DNA of 51,085 nucleotides from Flavobacteriaceae bacterium CG2_30_31_66. GTDB taxonomy: Bacteria > Bacteroidota > Bacteroidia > Flavobacteriales > Flavobacteriaceae. Each line of letters begins with the position of its first letter. The first letter of the stretch is position 1. Shown piece by piece: positions 8,707 to 15,413 of the stretch. The position numbers were made by a program, and so were the translations under genes. The notes beneath the pieces were generated by a model, which saw only the letters and a program-made list of their open reading frames with translations, was not told the DNA's origin and made no database searches. The stretch lies in the NCBI GenBank assembly GCA_001873065.1, contig MNYM01000012.1:1-51085 (forward strand), in the 5' to 3' direction.

Positions 8707-9813
8707 TTAGTTTTCAATTTTTAAATGAAGCACTTCTTTATAAACACTTATATGCTTTTGTGAGAAAGTTTTTATTGAATGAAATTGATTTACATATTGA
8801 AAAGCATTTTCAATAAGTACTTTTCTTTTATTGACATTTTCTAAAATTTGGAGAACTTTTAAACTAAGACAGCGATAGTCTTTTATAGGGCATAATAAAC
8901 CATTGTAATTATCTTTAACAATGTTTTTTATACCGCCTGCATTTGTGGAAACAACTGGTACTTTTGCTAAAAAAAAATCAAGAATAGAAGATCCTAAACC
9001 CTCATTTTCAGAGGTAAATAAGCAAATATCAATATCAGAAAGGTAATAATTTACGTTTTTTACAAAACCTGTAAAAATAACTTTTTTTGACAACCCTAAT
9101 TCTGAAGAAAAATTAATAAGGTTTGATTTATTAACACCATCTCCAATTAATATAAACTTGAAATTTTCATTTATACTATTCAATAATTTAGCAGTTTTTA
9201 AAAAAGTAAAATGATCTTTTTCATTTGTCATTGAAGCTACATAACCAATCAATATTTGATTTTTTTCGATAGTAAAATTATCTCTAAAAAAATTTTGTTT
9301 TAGAGTTATTTCAGTATCAATAGCATCATAAATAACTATTGTGTTTTCATTTTGAAATCTGTTCTCAACAACTTCTTGGATAGCATTAGAAATACATATA
9401 ATCTTTTTTAAAGATGAGAAAGTATACTTAAATGTGGTTAAAAAACTATTTTTTATAGGAAAATAAACTTTCCTGCTTAACACTATAGGAATCTTATAAA
9501 ACAATACTAATTGACTCAAAACAATATAAGTAAGTGATTTTGAATCGTGAACATGAATAATATTAACTTTATATTTTTTACAAACTTGCAAAATTTTAAA
9601 TAAATTATAAAAAATACAAAAGATGTTTTTATTTATAGTTGTGTGAGATTTATTATTTTTTAAGCAAAATGAATGTAATTCACTATTATTTATGCATATT
9701 AAATGTTGTAAAACTTTTATATCCTGATTATCAATTCCATATATTAAATTTTTCAATTGATTTTCTCCTCCTCTCCAATTTTTTGCTGAAGAAATATGTA
9801 ATAAACTAATCAT
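8707..9813 (-). CDS. GT4 family glycosyltransferase
   Basis: This 368-residue GT-B enzyme has the N-terminal motif SSAKNWRGGENQLKNLI, seen in many LPS GT4 enzymes, and then HVHDSK. The C-terminal domain has IGYVASMTNEKDH, ILIGDG, VIFTGF and the donor-binding TSENEGLGSSILDFFLAKVPVVSTNAGG (about 271-298). The second Glu of the family's ExxxxxxxE pattern is replaced: the segment reads E-G-L-G-S-S-I-L-D, with Asp at the last position. Its ATG overlaps the upstream GT4 stop by 4 bp, so the two are translationally coupled. It is the last gene of the dapD-GT2-GT4-GT4 run. The sugar is unknown. Confidence 0.82.
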   Translation of the reverse strand: MISLLHISSAKNWRGGENQLKNLIYGIDNQDIKVLQHLICINNSELHSFCLKNNKSHTTINKNIFCIFYNLFKILQVCKKYKVNIIHVHDSKSLTYIVLSQLVLFYKIPIVLSRKVYFPIKNSFLTTFKYTFSSLKKIICISNAIQEVVENRFQNENTIVIYDAIDTEITLKQNFFRDNFTIEKNQILIGYVASMTNEKDHFTFLKTAKLLNSINENFKFILIGDGVNKSNLINFSSELGLSKKVIFTGFVKNVNYYLSDIDICLFTSENEGLGSSILDFFLAKVPVVSTNAGGIKNIVKDNYNGLLCPIKDYRCLSLKVLQILENVNKRKVLIENAFQYVNQFHSIKTFSQKHISVYKEVLHLKIEN

Positions 9814-10919
9814 AATTCTAAATAAACCCGATTGTACTTTATTGCAATTAGATCATCATTAAATTTTTGAACAAATTGAAATCCTTCATCAATCATTAAA
9901 TTTCTTAATTCTTTATTTTCTAAAACTAAACTAATTTTTTTTGAAATTGTATTAAAATCTTTTGGATCAACATAAATACTTTGGGGACCACCCGCCTCAA
10001 AAAAACAACTTCCTGTTGAAGTAATAACTGGAGTTTTTGAAAATAATGCTTCAATAATAGGAATCCCAAAACCTTCAAAAATACTTGGATAAACAAATAT
10101 TGTTGCCATTTGATAAATTGCAGACAATTCATCCATTGTAACATTTTCTAAAAAAAATACTTTTTTTTGAAGATTATTTTCATTTATGTAGTTATTTAAA
10201 ACTTTATAATACGAAGTTTTAACTCCAACAATAATCAGCTTAGTTTCAATATTTTCAATAGATTTTATGAGTGTCAAAATATTTTTACGTTCGTTGATAG
10301 CTCCAACATTCAGAATAAATTGCACAGGAAGATTATATTTTTGTTTTACAAATTTTCTAAATTCTATTGATTTTTCAACTTTAAATGTTTCATGACAACC
10401 TTGATAAATTACCTCAATCTTAGATGAATCAATTTTTAAAAAATGTATGATATCACTTTTAGTTTGCTCGCTAATTGCGATAATCTTATCCGCATTTTCA
10501 GCAGCATATTGTACTTTCTTTGTATGTATAATTCTATCAAAAAAAGAATATAATTTCGGGTATCTAATGAAAATAAGATCATGTATGGTTACAACAGATT
10601 TTATCGATGTTTTCTCAATTCCGTTGGGCAATTCTCCAGTTAAACCATGAAAAATATCGATATTATCATACTTTAATTGATTTATAATTGGCTTTTGCCT
10701 CCAAAATGAAGAAAATAATTTCCAGATTTTTTTATTTGGTAAAATCTCGATTATGTTAAGTTTATTTGGCAATCTGTCAACTTTTTTAGGTTTTGGATTG
10801 TATAATAAATAGCTATTTGAAGGATAATATTCTGACAATATTTTTATCAAATCCCTTCCGTAATTTCCCAAACCAGTAGTATTGTGATATATACGTTTCG
10901 CATCAAATCCGATTTTCAT
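9810..10919 (-). CDS. GT4 family glycosyltransferase (mannosyltransferase-like)
   Basis: This 369-residue GT-B protein begins MKIGFDAKRIYHNTTGLGNYGRDLI, the pattern of GT4 enzymes often annotated as mannosyltransferases. It continues with FHGLTGELP and SVVTIHDLIF, and with AENADKIIAISEQTKSDI. The C-terminal domain has ILNVGAINERKN and VYPSIFEGFGIPIIEALFSKTPVITS, with the ExxGxxxxE donor-binding residues intact. It sits 2 nt downstream of the WaaE-like GT2 and overlaps the next GT4 by 4 bp, indicating one operon for surface glycan assembly. No membrane segments. Donor not deducible. Confidence 0.85.
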   Translation of the reverse strand: MKIGFDAKRIYHNTTGLGNYGRDLIKILSEYYPSNSYLLYNPKPKKVDRLPNKLNIIEILPNKKIWKLFSSFWRQKPIINQLKYDNIDIFHGLTGELPNGIEKTSIKSVVTIHDLIFIRYPKLYSFFDRIIHTKKVQYAAENADKIIAISEQTKSDIIHFLKIDSSKIEVIYQGCHETFKVEKSIEFRKFVKQKYNLPVQFILNVGAINERKNILTLIKSIENIETKLIIVGVKTSYYKVLNNYINENNLQKKVFFLENVTMDELSAIYQMATIFVYPSIFEGFGIPIIEALFSKTPVITSTGSCFFEAGGPQSIYVDPKDFNTISKKISLVLENKELRNLMIDEGFQFVQKFNDDLIAIKYNRVYLEL

Positions 10920-10921
10920 TT

Positions 10922-11671
10922 TTAATTAATTTTTTTGTGTAATAACCAAAGTTTTACATATCTAGTTAACACACCATAAGCTTGCGTTTTAGCAAAAATA
11001 TAACCAGCAAATCCATCCAAAAATCCAAATCTAATGATGTAGTGTTTTAAAAATCTTGCAGGTGGTTTTACTAAAAAATGATATAAAGTAACTTTTTTGC
11101 CTTTTTCAAATAATTCTTTTCCCCTCAAGGCTCCATAATGATTCATTTTTGAAATATAATGATCATAGTTTTTGTAGGAATAATGTTCTATTTTATTCTT
11201 AAAAAATCCGAATTTTCCAACAGAAACAATTGTTTCATGAACAATTCCTTGGTATTTGCAACTTTCTTTTAAAAACAAACGAACCACTTTATCTCTTTGA
11301 CAGCCACCATAATTTATTTTTTTTCCGCAGAAATAAAAGGTTCTTTTTACAAAAAAACCCACAAAATCTTTTGGATTTTGAACAGCTTCTAAAATTTCTT
11401 TTTCAACTTCAGGAGTTACGCGTTCGTCAGCATCTAAAATATAAATCCAAGAATGAGTTGCTTGATCAATCGCAAAGTTTTTTTGAGAAGAAAAATCATC
11501 AAACTTTCGCTTGATGATTTTTACTTCATAAGTTGCCGCAATTTCAAGTGTTTTATCTATACTAAAAGAATCTATTATGATAATTTCATCAGCAAAACTG
11601 ACAGATTTTATAGCATCCGCAATATGAATTTCTTCATTGAGCGTAGGGATAATTGCGGTAATTTTTGTCAT
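10922..11671 (-). CDS. GT2 glycosyltransferase, WaaE/KdtX-like (LPS core)
   Basis: This 249-residue GT-A family 2 enzyme starts TKITAIIPTLNEE, followed by ADEIIIIDSFSIDKT and the DxD-type motif ILDADERVTPE (about 84-94). It then has NYGGCQRDKVVRLF, YQGIVHE and a C-terminal FLVKPPARFLKHYIIRFGFLDG. This last pattern is typical of the WaaE/KdtX group, which adds glucose or a related sugar to the heptose or Kdo region of LPS core. The ATG at 11671 is chosen; one codon upstream there is a TTG that would give an extra Met. It lies 9 nt after the dapD stop, so it probably shares dapD's transcript. Confidence 0.83.
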   Translation of the reverse strand: MTKITAIIPTLNEEIHIADAIKSVSFADEIIIIDSFSIDKTLEIAATYEVKIIKRKFDDFSSQKNFAIDQATHSWIYILDADERVTPEVEKEILEAVQNPKDFVGFFVKRTFYFCGKKINYGGCQRDKVVRLFLKESCKYQGIVHETIVSVGKFGFFKNKIEHYSYKNYDHYISKMNHYGALRGKELFEKGKKVTLYHFLVKPPARFLKHYIIRFGFLDGFAGYIFAKTQAYGVLTRYVKLWLLHKKIN

Positions 11672-11680
11672 CAATTTTTG

Positions 11681-12496
11681 TTAAACAGCCACATCATACT
11701 CGCGTAAAGCGTCGTTTAATGAGGTTTTTTGATTGGTACTTTCTTTTCTTTTTCCAATAATTAAAGCGCAAGGAACTTGATATTCACCTGCTGCAAATTG
11801 CTTCGTATAACTTCCAGGAATCACTACTGATCTTGCAGGTACAAAACCTTTCATTTCAATAGGTGAATCACCAGTCACATCAATAATTTTAGTACTCATT
11901 GTCAATACTACATTTGCACCTAAAACAGCTTCCTTTCCTACCCTAACTCCCTCAACCACAATACATCTTGAACCGATAAAAGCGCCATCTTCAATAATCA
12001 CTGGCGCTGCTTGCAATGGTTCTAAAACACCTCCAATTCCAACACCACCAGACAAATGCACATTTTTACCAATTTGTGCACAAGAACCCACTGTAGCCCA
12101 GGTGTCAACCATAGTTCCTTCATCAACATAAGCTCCTATATTAACGTAACTTGGCATTAATATTGTGCCAGAAGCAATAAAAGCACCATGTCTTGCAACT
12201 GCATTTGGCACTACTCTAATGCCACGTGCTGCAAAATTTCTTTTTAATGGAATTTTATCATGATATTCAAAAATTCCAGCTTCAAAAGTTTCCATTTTTT
12301 GAATTGGAAAATACAACACCACTGCTTTTTTTACCCATTCATTTACTTGCCATCCGTCAGCAATTGGTTCAGCAACTCTGAGTTCGCCTTTATCCAATAA
12401 ATCAATGATTTGTCTGATGGTTTTGATAGTGATTTCTTCTTTCAATAATGCCCTATCATTCCAAGCAGCTTCAATAATGTTTCTAATTTCTTTCAT
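11681..12496 (-). CDS. dapD: 2,3,4,5-tetrahydropyridine-2,6-dicarboxylate N-succinyltransferase
   Basis: This 271-residue enzyme acylates tetrahydrodipicolinate with succinyl-CoA on the way to meso-diaminopimelate and lysine. After an alpha-helical N-terminal domain (EIRNIIEAAWNDRALL) come hexapeptide repeats of the left-handed beta-helix: VPNAVARHGAFIASGTILMPSYVNIGAYVDEGTMVDTWATVGSCAQIGKNVHLSGGVGIGG, then GAFIGSRCIVVEGVRVGKEAVLGANVVL. Length and motifs match the DapD trimer family. dapB of the same pathway lies at 23900-24601. A consensus promoter lies directly upstream, divergent from ruvX. Glycosyltransferase genes follow closely downstream. Confidence 0.95.
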   Translation of the reverse strand: MKEIRNIIEAAWNDRALLKEEITIKTIRQIIDLLDKGELRVAEPIADGWQVNEWVKKAVVLYFPIQKMETFEAGIFEYHDKIPLKRNFAARGIRVVPNAVARHGAFIASGTILMPSYVNIGAYVDEGTMVDTWATVGSCAQIGKNVHLSGGVGIGGVLEPLQAAPVIIEDGAFIGSRCIVVEGVRVGKEAVLGANVVLTMSTKIIDVTGDSPIEMKGFVPARSVVIPGSYTKQFAAGEYQVPCALIIGKRKESTNQKTSLNDALREYDVAV

Positions 12497-12514
12497 TGTT
12501 AAAATTCATTTTTG

Positions 12515-12542
12515 CAAATATAGACTGATTGTTAAAAATCAA
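12515..12542 (-). promoter_or_regulatory. Promoter of dapD (and the downstream glycosyltransferases)
   Basis: On the minus strand TTG (12542-12540), a 17-nt spacer and TATATTTG (12522-12515) match the Bacteroidota consensus. The predicted leader before the ATG at 12496 is about 14 nt. Confidence 0.7.
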
Positions 12543-12591
12543 AGGCGAATTTACACTTTTTAAACAGATTATTTTGGGTTGTTTAATTTCG

Positions 12592-12599
12592 TATTTTTG
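12592..12599 (+). promoter_or_regulatory. Candidate -7 element of ruvX
   Basis: TATTTTTG lies 17 nt before the TTG start at 12616. A TTG at 12574-12576 gives a 15-nt spacer, slightly short of consensus. It is divergent from the dapD promoter. Confidence 0.5.
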
Positions 12600-12615
12600 C
12601 AAAAAATAAAAAAAT

Positions 12616-13026
12616 TTGGGACGTATTTTAGCCATTGATTTTGGGCAAAAAAGAACAGGAATTGCAGTTACTGATGAATTGCGAATTATTGCATCTGGCT
12701 TGACCACCGTAGATACAGACGATTTAATTTCATTCCTAAAAGACTATTGTTCTAAAGAAAACGTCGATCTATTTATTGTAGGAAAACCAAAACAAATGAA
12801 CAATACTGACAGCGAAAGTGAAATTTTCATCAAACCATTTTTAGAAAAATTATCCAAAGAAATTCCGACAATTCCCGTTAAAAGAATTGACGAGCGTTTT
12901 ACATCAAAAATGGCTGTTCAAACAATGATTGCAGGTGGATTAAAGAAAAAACAACGCAGAAACAAAGCCTTGGTTGATGAAATTAGTGCCACAATTATTT
13001 TGCAATCTTATTTATATAGTTCTTAA
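12616..13026 (+). CDS. ruvX: Putative pre-16S rRNA nuclease / Holliday junction resolvase-like RuvX (YqgF)
   Basis: This 136-residue RNase H-fold protein processes the 16S rRNA 5' end in the studied homologue. The start GRILAIDFGQKRTGIAVTD carries the first acidic catalytic residue. FIVGKPKQMNN (usually GxPxxxxG) lies in the middle, RIDERFTSKMA is the family's DER-T motif, and VDEISATIILQSYL is the C-terminal acidic motif. The start is TTG: the family motif begins at the next codon and no in-frame ATG lies upstream between it and the promoter. The gene precedes def, DUF5606 and mazG, but def has its own promoter. Confidence 0.9.
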   Translation: MGRILAIDFGQKRTGIAVTDELRIIASGLTTVDTDDLISFLKDYCSKENVDLFIVGKPKQMNNTDSESEIFIKPFLEKLSKEIPTIPVKRIDERFTSKMAVQTMIAGGLKKKQRRNKALVDEISATIILQSYLYSS

Positions 13027-13039
13027 AATACCGATAAAA

Positions 13040-13071
13040 TTGGTTTTTAGAAATTCTAATTTGTATTTTTG
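13040..13071 (+). promoter_or_regulatory. Promoter of def
   Basis: TTG (13040-13042), a 21-nt spacer and TATTTTTG (13064-13071). The predicted leader before the ATG at 13093 is about 17 nt. Confidence 0.65.
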
Positions 13072-13092
13072 CCATCGTAAAAAAATTAAAAA

Positions 13093-13668
13093 ATGATTTT
13101 ACCGATAGTAGCTTACGGAGATCCTATACTAAGAAAAAAAGGAATCGAAATTAAAAAAAATTATCCTGATTTAAACGAATTAATTGCAAATATGCAGGAA
13201 ACCATGTACAACGCTTCTGGCGTTGGATTGGCTGCTCAACAAATTGGAAAAGCAATTCGTTTGTTTGTGATTGATGCATCTCCCTTTGGTGAAGATGAAG
13301 ATTTTGAGGAGGGAGAAAGAATTGTTTTGAAAGACTTTAAACGCGTTTTTATCAATGCTAAAATTATTTCTGAAGAAGGTGATGAATGGGCTTTTAATGA
13401 GGGTTGTTTGAGTATTCCTGATGTTCGTGAAGATGTCTGGCGCCAACCAAAAATTACAGTGATTTATCAAGATGAAAATTTTGAAAATCATACTGAAACT
13501 CTAGAAGGTTTGCCTGCAAGAGTTTTTCAACATGAATATGACCATATTGAAGGAATTTTATTTACTGACAAAATTTCATCACTCAAAAAAAGATTGATCA
13601 AAAAGAAATTAGATAATATTTCAAAAGGAAAAGTAAAAGCGGATTATAGAATGCGCTTTTTTAAATAA
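13093..13668 (+). CDS. def: Peptide deformylase
   Basis: This 191-residue metalloenzyme removes the formyl group from the N-terminal methionine of new proteins. All three motifs are present: GVGLAAQQIG (43-52), EGCLS with the metal ligand Cys105, and HEYDH with His147, catalytic Glu148 and His151. An acidic insert (GEDEDFEEGER, about 65-75) is typical of Bacteroidota versions. It acts on ribosomes in the cytoplasm and is normally essential. It has its own promoter and lies upstream of DUF5606 and mazG. Confidence 0.95.
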   Translation: MILPIVAYGDPILRKKGIEIKKNYPDLNELIANMQETMYNASGVGLAAQQIGKAIRLFVIDASPFGEDEDFEEGERIVLKDFKRVFINAKIISEEGDEWAFNEGCLSIPDVREDVWRQPKITVIYQDENFENHTETLEGLPARVFQHEYDHIEGILFTDKISSLKKRLIKKKLDNISKGKVKADYRMRFFK

Positions 13669-13681
13669 AAAAATAACAGGT

Positions 13682-13703
13682 TTATTCGACAAAGTTTGAA
13701 TAA
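13682..13703. other. Weak hairpin between def and the DUF5606 gene
   Basis: TTATTC (13682-13687) and GAATAA (13698-13703) can pair as a 6-bp AT-rich stem with a 10-nt loop. There is no clear downstream T-run, so it may not be a terminator. Confidence 0.25.
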
Positions 13704-13724
13704 CAAAATTCAAATTATATTTAT

Positions 13725-14135
13725 ATGGAATTTAATAAAATCATTGCTATCAGTGGAAAACCAGGATTGTATCAAGTAATTTCACAATCAAAAAATGCCA
13801 TTATTGTTGAATCACTTACTGATAAAAAACGATTGGCAATCAATGCAACTCAAAATGTGAGTTTGCTAGAAAATATTGCCATTTATACCTATGAAGAAGA
13901 TGTTCCAATGGTAAAAATTTTAAAATCAATGAATGAAAAAACCGAAGGCAAAGAAGCTCTTTCCCACAAAGAAAGTGATCAAAAATTAACAGCTTTTTTT
14001 GCGGAAGTTTTACCAAATTATGATGCTGAAAGGGTCTACATTTCAAATATCAAAAAAGTAATTCAATGGTATAATATTTTAGTAAAATCAGGAATGGATT
14101 TTACTGCTATTGAAGAAAAAAAGCAGGAAGCTTAA
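13725..14135 (+). CDS. DUF5606 family protein
   Basis: This 136-residue cytoplasmic protein starts MEFNKIIAISGKPGLYQVI, followed by NAIIVESLTDKKRLAINATQNVSLLENIAIYT. This small beta-rich N-terminal domain is the hallmark of DUF5606, a Bacteroidota-specific family. The C-terminal half (LTAFFAEVLPNYDAERVYISNIKKVIQWYNIL) looks helical. No enzyme motif is visible. It sits between def and mazG, a neighbourhood I recall as recurrent in Flavobacteria, which suggests a link to translation or housekeeping. The function is unknown. Confidence 0.8.
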   Translation: MEFNKIIAISGKPGLYQVISQSKNAIIVESLTDKKRLAINATQNVSLLENIAIYTYEEDVPMVKILKSMNEKTEGKEALSHKESDQKLTAFFAEVLPNYDAERVYISNIKKVIQWYNILVKSGMDFTAIEEKKQEA

Positions 14136-14218
14136 GTTAGTTTTTAGTTTTTGGTTGTTAGTTTAACTTAAACTTGAAACCCTTAAACTTGAAACTTTTA
14201 AACTCTTAAACTCTATAA
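14136..14218. repeat. Low-complexity intergenic spacer
   Basis: This spacer is made of iterated short words (GTTTTTAGTTTTTGG, then AAACTTGAAACCCTTAAACTTGAAAC, then TTTAAACTCTTAAACTC). It looks like slippage-generated sequence of the same kind as at 795-852, 26383-26469 and 47287-47345. No promoter element is recognised in it. Confidence 0.45.
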
Positions 14219-14998
14219 ATGAACTCAAGAAAATCGCAATTAGAAGCCTTTAATCGTTTGTTGGATATCATGGATAATCTTCGCGAGAAATGTCCTTGGG
14301 ATCAAAAACAAACTTTTGAAAGTTTGCGTCATTTGACGATTGAAGAGACGTATGAACTAGCGGATGCTATTTTGGAAAATGATTTGCAAGAAATCAAAAA
14401 AGAATTGGGAGATGTTTTATTACACATCGTCTTCTACGCAAAAATTGGAAGCGAAAAAAAGGCTTTTGACATCGCTGATGTTACCAATTCCATTTGCGAA
14501 AAATTAATTTCGAGACATCCTCATATTTATGGCGATGTAATAGTAAAAAATGAAGCTGATGTAAAACGAAATTGGGAACAGTTAAAACTGAAAGAAGGAA
14601 AAAAATCAGTATTAGAAGGCGTTCCTAAAAGTTTGCCAGCAGTTGTGAAAGCTAGTAGAATTCAAGAAAAAGTTGCTGGAGTTGGTTTTGACTGGGAAAA
14701 ACCTGAGCAAGTTTGGGAAAAAGTACAAGAAGAACTTGCTGAATTAAACGAAGAAATAAAAATTGGAAACAACGCAAACATCGAAAAAGAGTTTGGTGAT
14801 GTGTTATTTTCGATGATTAATTATGCGCGTTTTATTGGCGTAAATCCTGAAAATGCTTTAGAAAAAACCAATAAAAAATTCATCAATCGTTTTCAATTTT
14901 TGGAAGAAGAAACCAAAAAAGAAGGCAAAAAACTGTCAGAAATGTCTTTAACTGAAATGGATATTTACTGGGAAAAATCGAAAAATATTTTTAAATAG
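14219..14998 (+). CDS. mazG: Nucleoside triphosphate pyrophosphohydrolase MazG
   Basis: This 259-residue protein hydrolyses NTPs to NMP and pyrophosphate, for example lowering (d)NTP or aberrant nucleotide pools. Two tandem all-alpha MazG domains are visible. The first has CPWDQKQTFESLRHLTIEETYEL and EIKKELGDVLLH. The second has VQEELAELNEEI and EKEFGDVLFSMINYARF. The paired EExxE and ExxD metal-binding sets are intact in both. The full two-domain length matches E. coli MazG. This is the enzyme family and not the unrelated MazE/MazF toxin-antitoxin. It lies just upstream of two small membrane-peptide genes. Confidence 0.93.
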   Translation: MNSRKSQLEAFNRLLDIMDNLREKCPWDQKQTFESLRHLTIEETYELADAILENDLQEIKKELGDVLLHIVFYAKIGSEKKAFDIADVTNSICEKLISRHPHIYGDVIVKNEADVKRNWEQLKLKEGKKSVLEGVPKSLPAVVKASRIQEKVAGVGFDWEKPEQVWEKVQEELAELNEEIKIGNNANIEKEFGDVLFSMINYARFIGVNPENALEKTNKKFINRFQFLEEETKKEGKKLSEMSLTEMDIYWEKSKNIFK

Positions 14999-15020
14999 AC
15001 ATTGCTACTTTAGAACTTTT

Positions 15021-15128
15021 ATGAAAAGAAGAACTAAAATAATTTTAACAGTCTTTGTGATTTTAATTACAATCGTTTACGCAAAATTGATGATTGATTT
15101 ATTTCAAAGACAGTTTTCAAATTCTTAA
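15021..15128 (+). CDS. 35-residue single-pass membrane peptide (copy 1 of a tandem pair)
   Basis: The reading frame starts at an ATG and ends in TAA. The peptide has a basic N-terminus (MKRRTKII), one hydrophobic helix at about residues 7-21, then Leu23, Leu27-Phe28, Phe32 and a C-terminal Ser35. The next small frame, at 15192-15299, is exactly the same length and aligns without gaps, with identity at M1, K2, T5, K6, I7, I8, V11, I18, Y20, L23, L27, F28, F32 and S35. This position-by-position match of two frames whose DNA has diverged is strong evidence that both are translated. The function is unknown. The shape resembles small membrane regulators or type I toxins. It begins 22 nt after the mazG stop. 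Confidence 0.65.
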   Translation: MKRRTKIILTVFVILITIVYAKLMIDLFQRQFSNS

Positions 15129-15133
15129 AAAAA

Positions 15134-15141
15134 CAAAAATA
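15134..15141 (-). promoter_or_regulatory. Candidate minus-strand -7 element between the two small peptide genes
   Basis: On the minus strand this reads TATTTTTG (TAnnTTTG) and points into the first 35-codon gene. No TTG is found at the expected -33 distance, so the support is weak. If active it would produce an antisense RNA. Confidence 0.25.
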
Positions 15142-15191
15142 ATATCATACCATTTTTCATATCTTTAAATAATTTTCAATACATCCCATTT

Positions 15192-15299
15192 ATGAAAAAA
15201 AACACCAAAATCATTATTGCAGTTATACTTGTTATTTTAGCAATTATTTATATTGAACTTGCAGTTGGTTTATTTGGTTCTCCGTTTGCAGGATCTTGA
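15192..15299 (+). CDS. 35-residue single-pass membrane peptide (copy 2 of a tandem pair)
   Basis: This ATG-to-TGA frame encodes a peptide with the basic start MKKNTKII, a hydrophobic helix at about 7-21, Glu22 just after it, and Gly-Pro-Gly-containing end residues closing in Ser35. It is paralogous to 15021-15128: same length, no gaps, 14 of 35 identical positions, and the same order of basic head, helix, Tyr20, Leu23, Leu27-Phe28, Phe32 and Ser35. A near-consensus -7 element TATCTTTA (15160-15167) lies 24 nt upstream. It is probably an inner-membrane peptide with the N-terminus inside. No known family was recognised. Confidence 0.62.
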   Translation: MKKNTKIIIAVILVILAIIYIELAVGLFGSPFAGS

Positions 15300-15413
15300 A
15301 AATAAAGCCTCTGCTATTCTATAAAATATACTCTCAATCACATTAAGTATTCTAAATTTATATAATTGTTGTTATTTTCACTATTTTAGTGCGTTCAATT
15401 TTACGCATTTTTT
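15300..15413 (+). other. Gap before the metalloprotease gene
   Basis: AT-rich sequence without a recognisable hairpin terminator or a full TAnnTTTG element. CTATTTTAG at about 15378-15386 is the closest -7-like string. The start codon at 15414 is preceded by a T-rich stretch. Confidence 0.3.

Noticed and set aside
14219..14998. mazG as part of a MazEF toxin-antitoxin system
   Set aside because: No mazE/mazF reading frames are adjacent; the protein is the two-domain housekeeping pyrophosphohydrolase.
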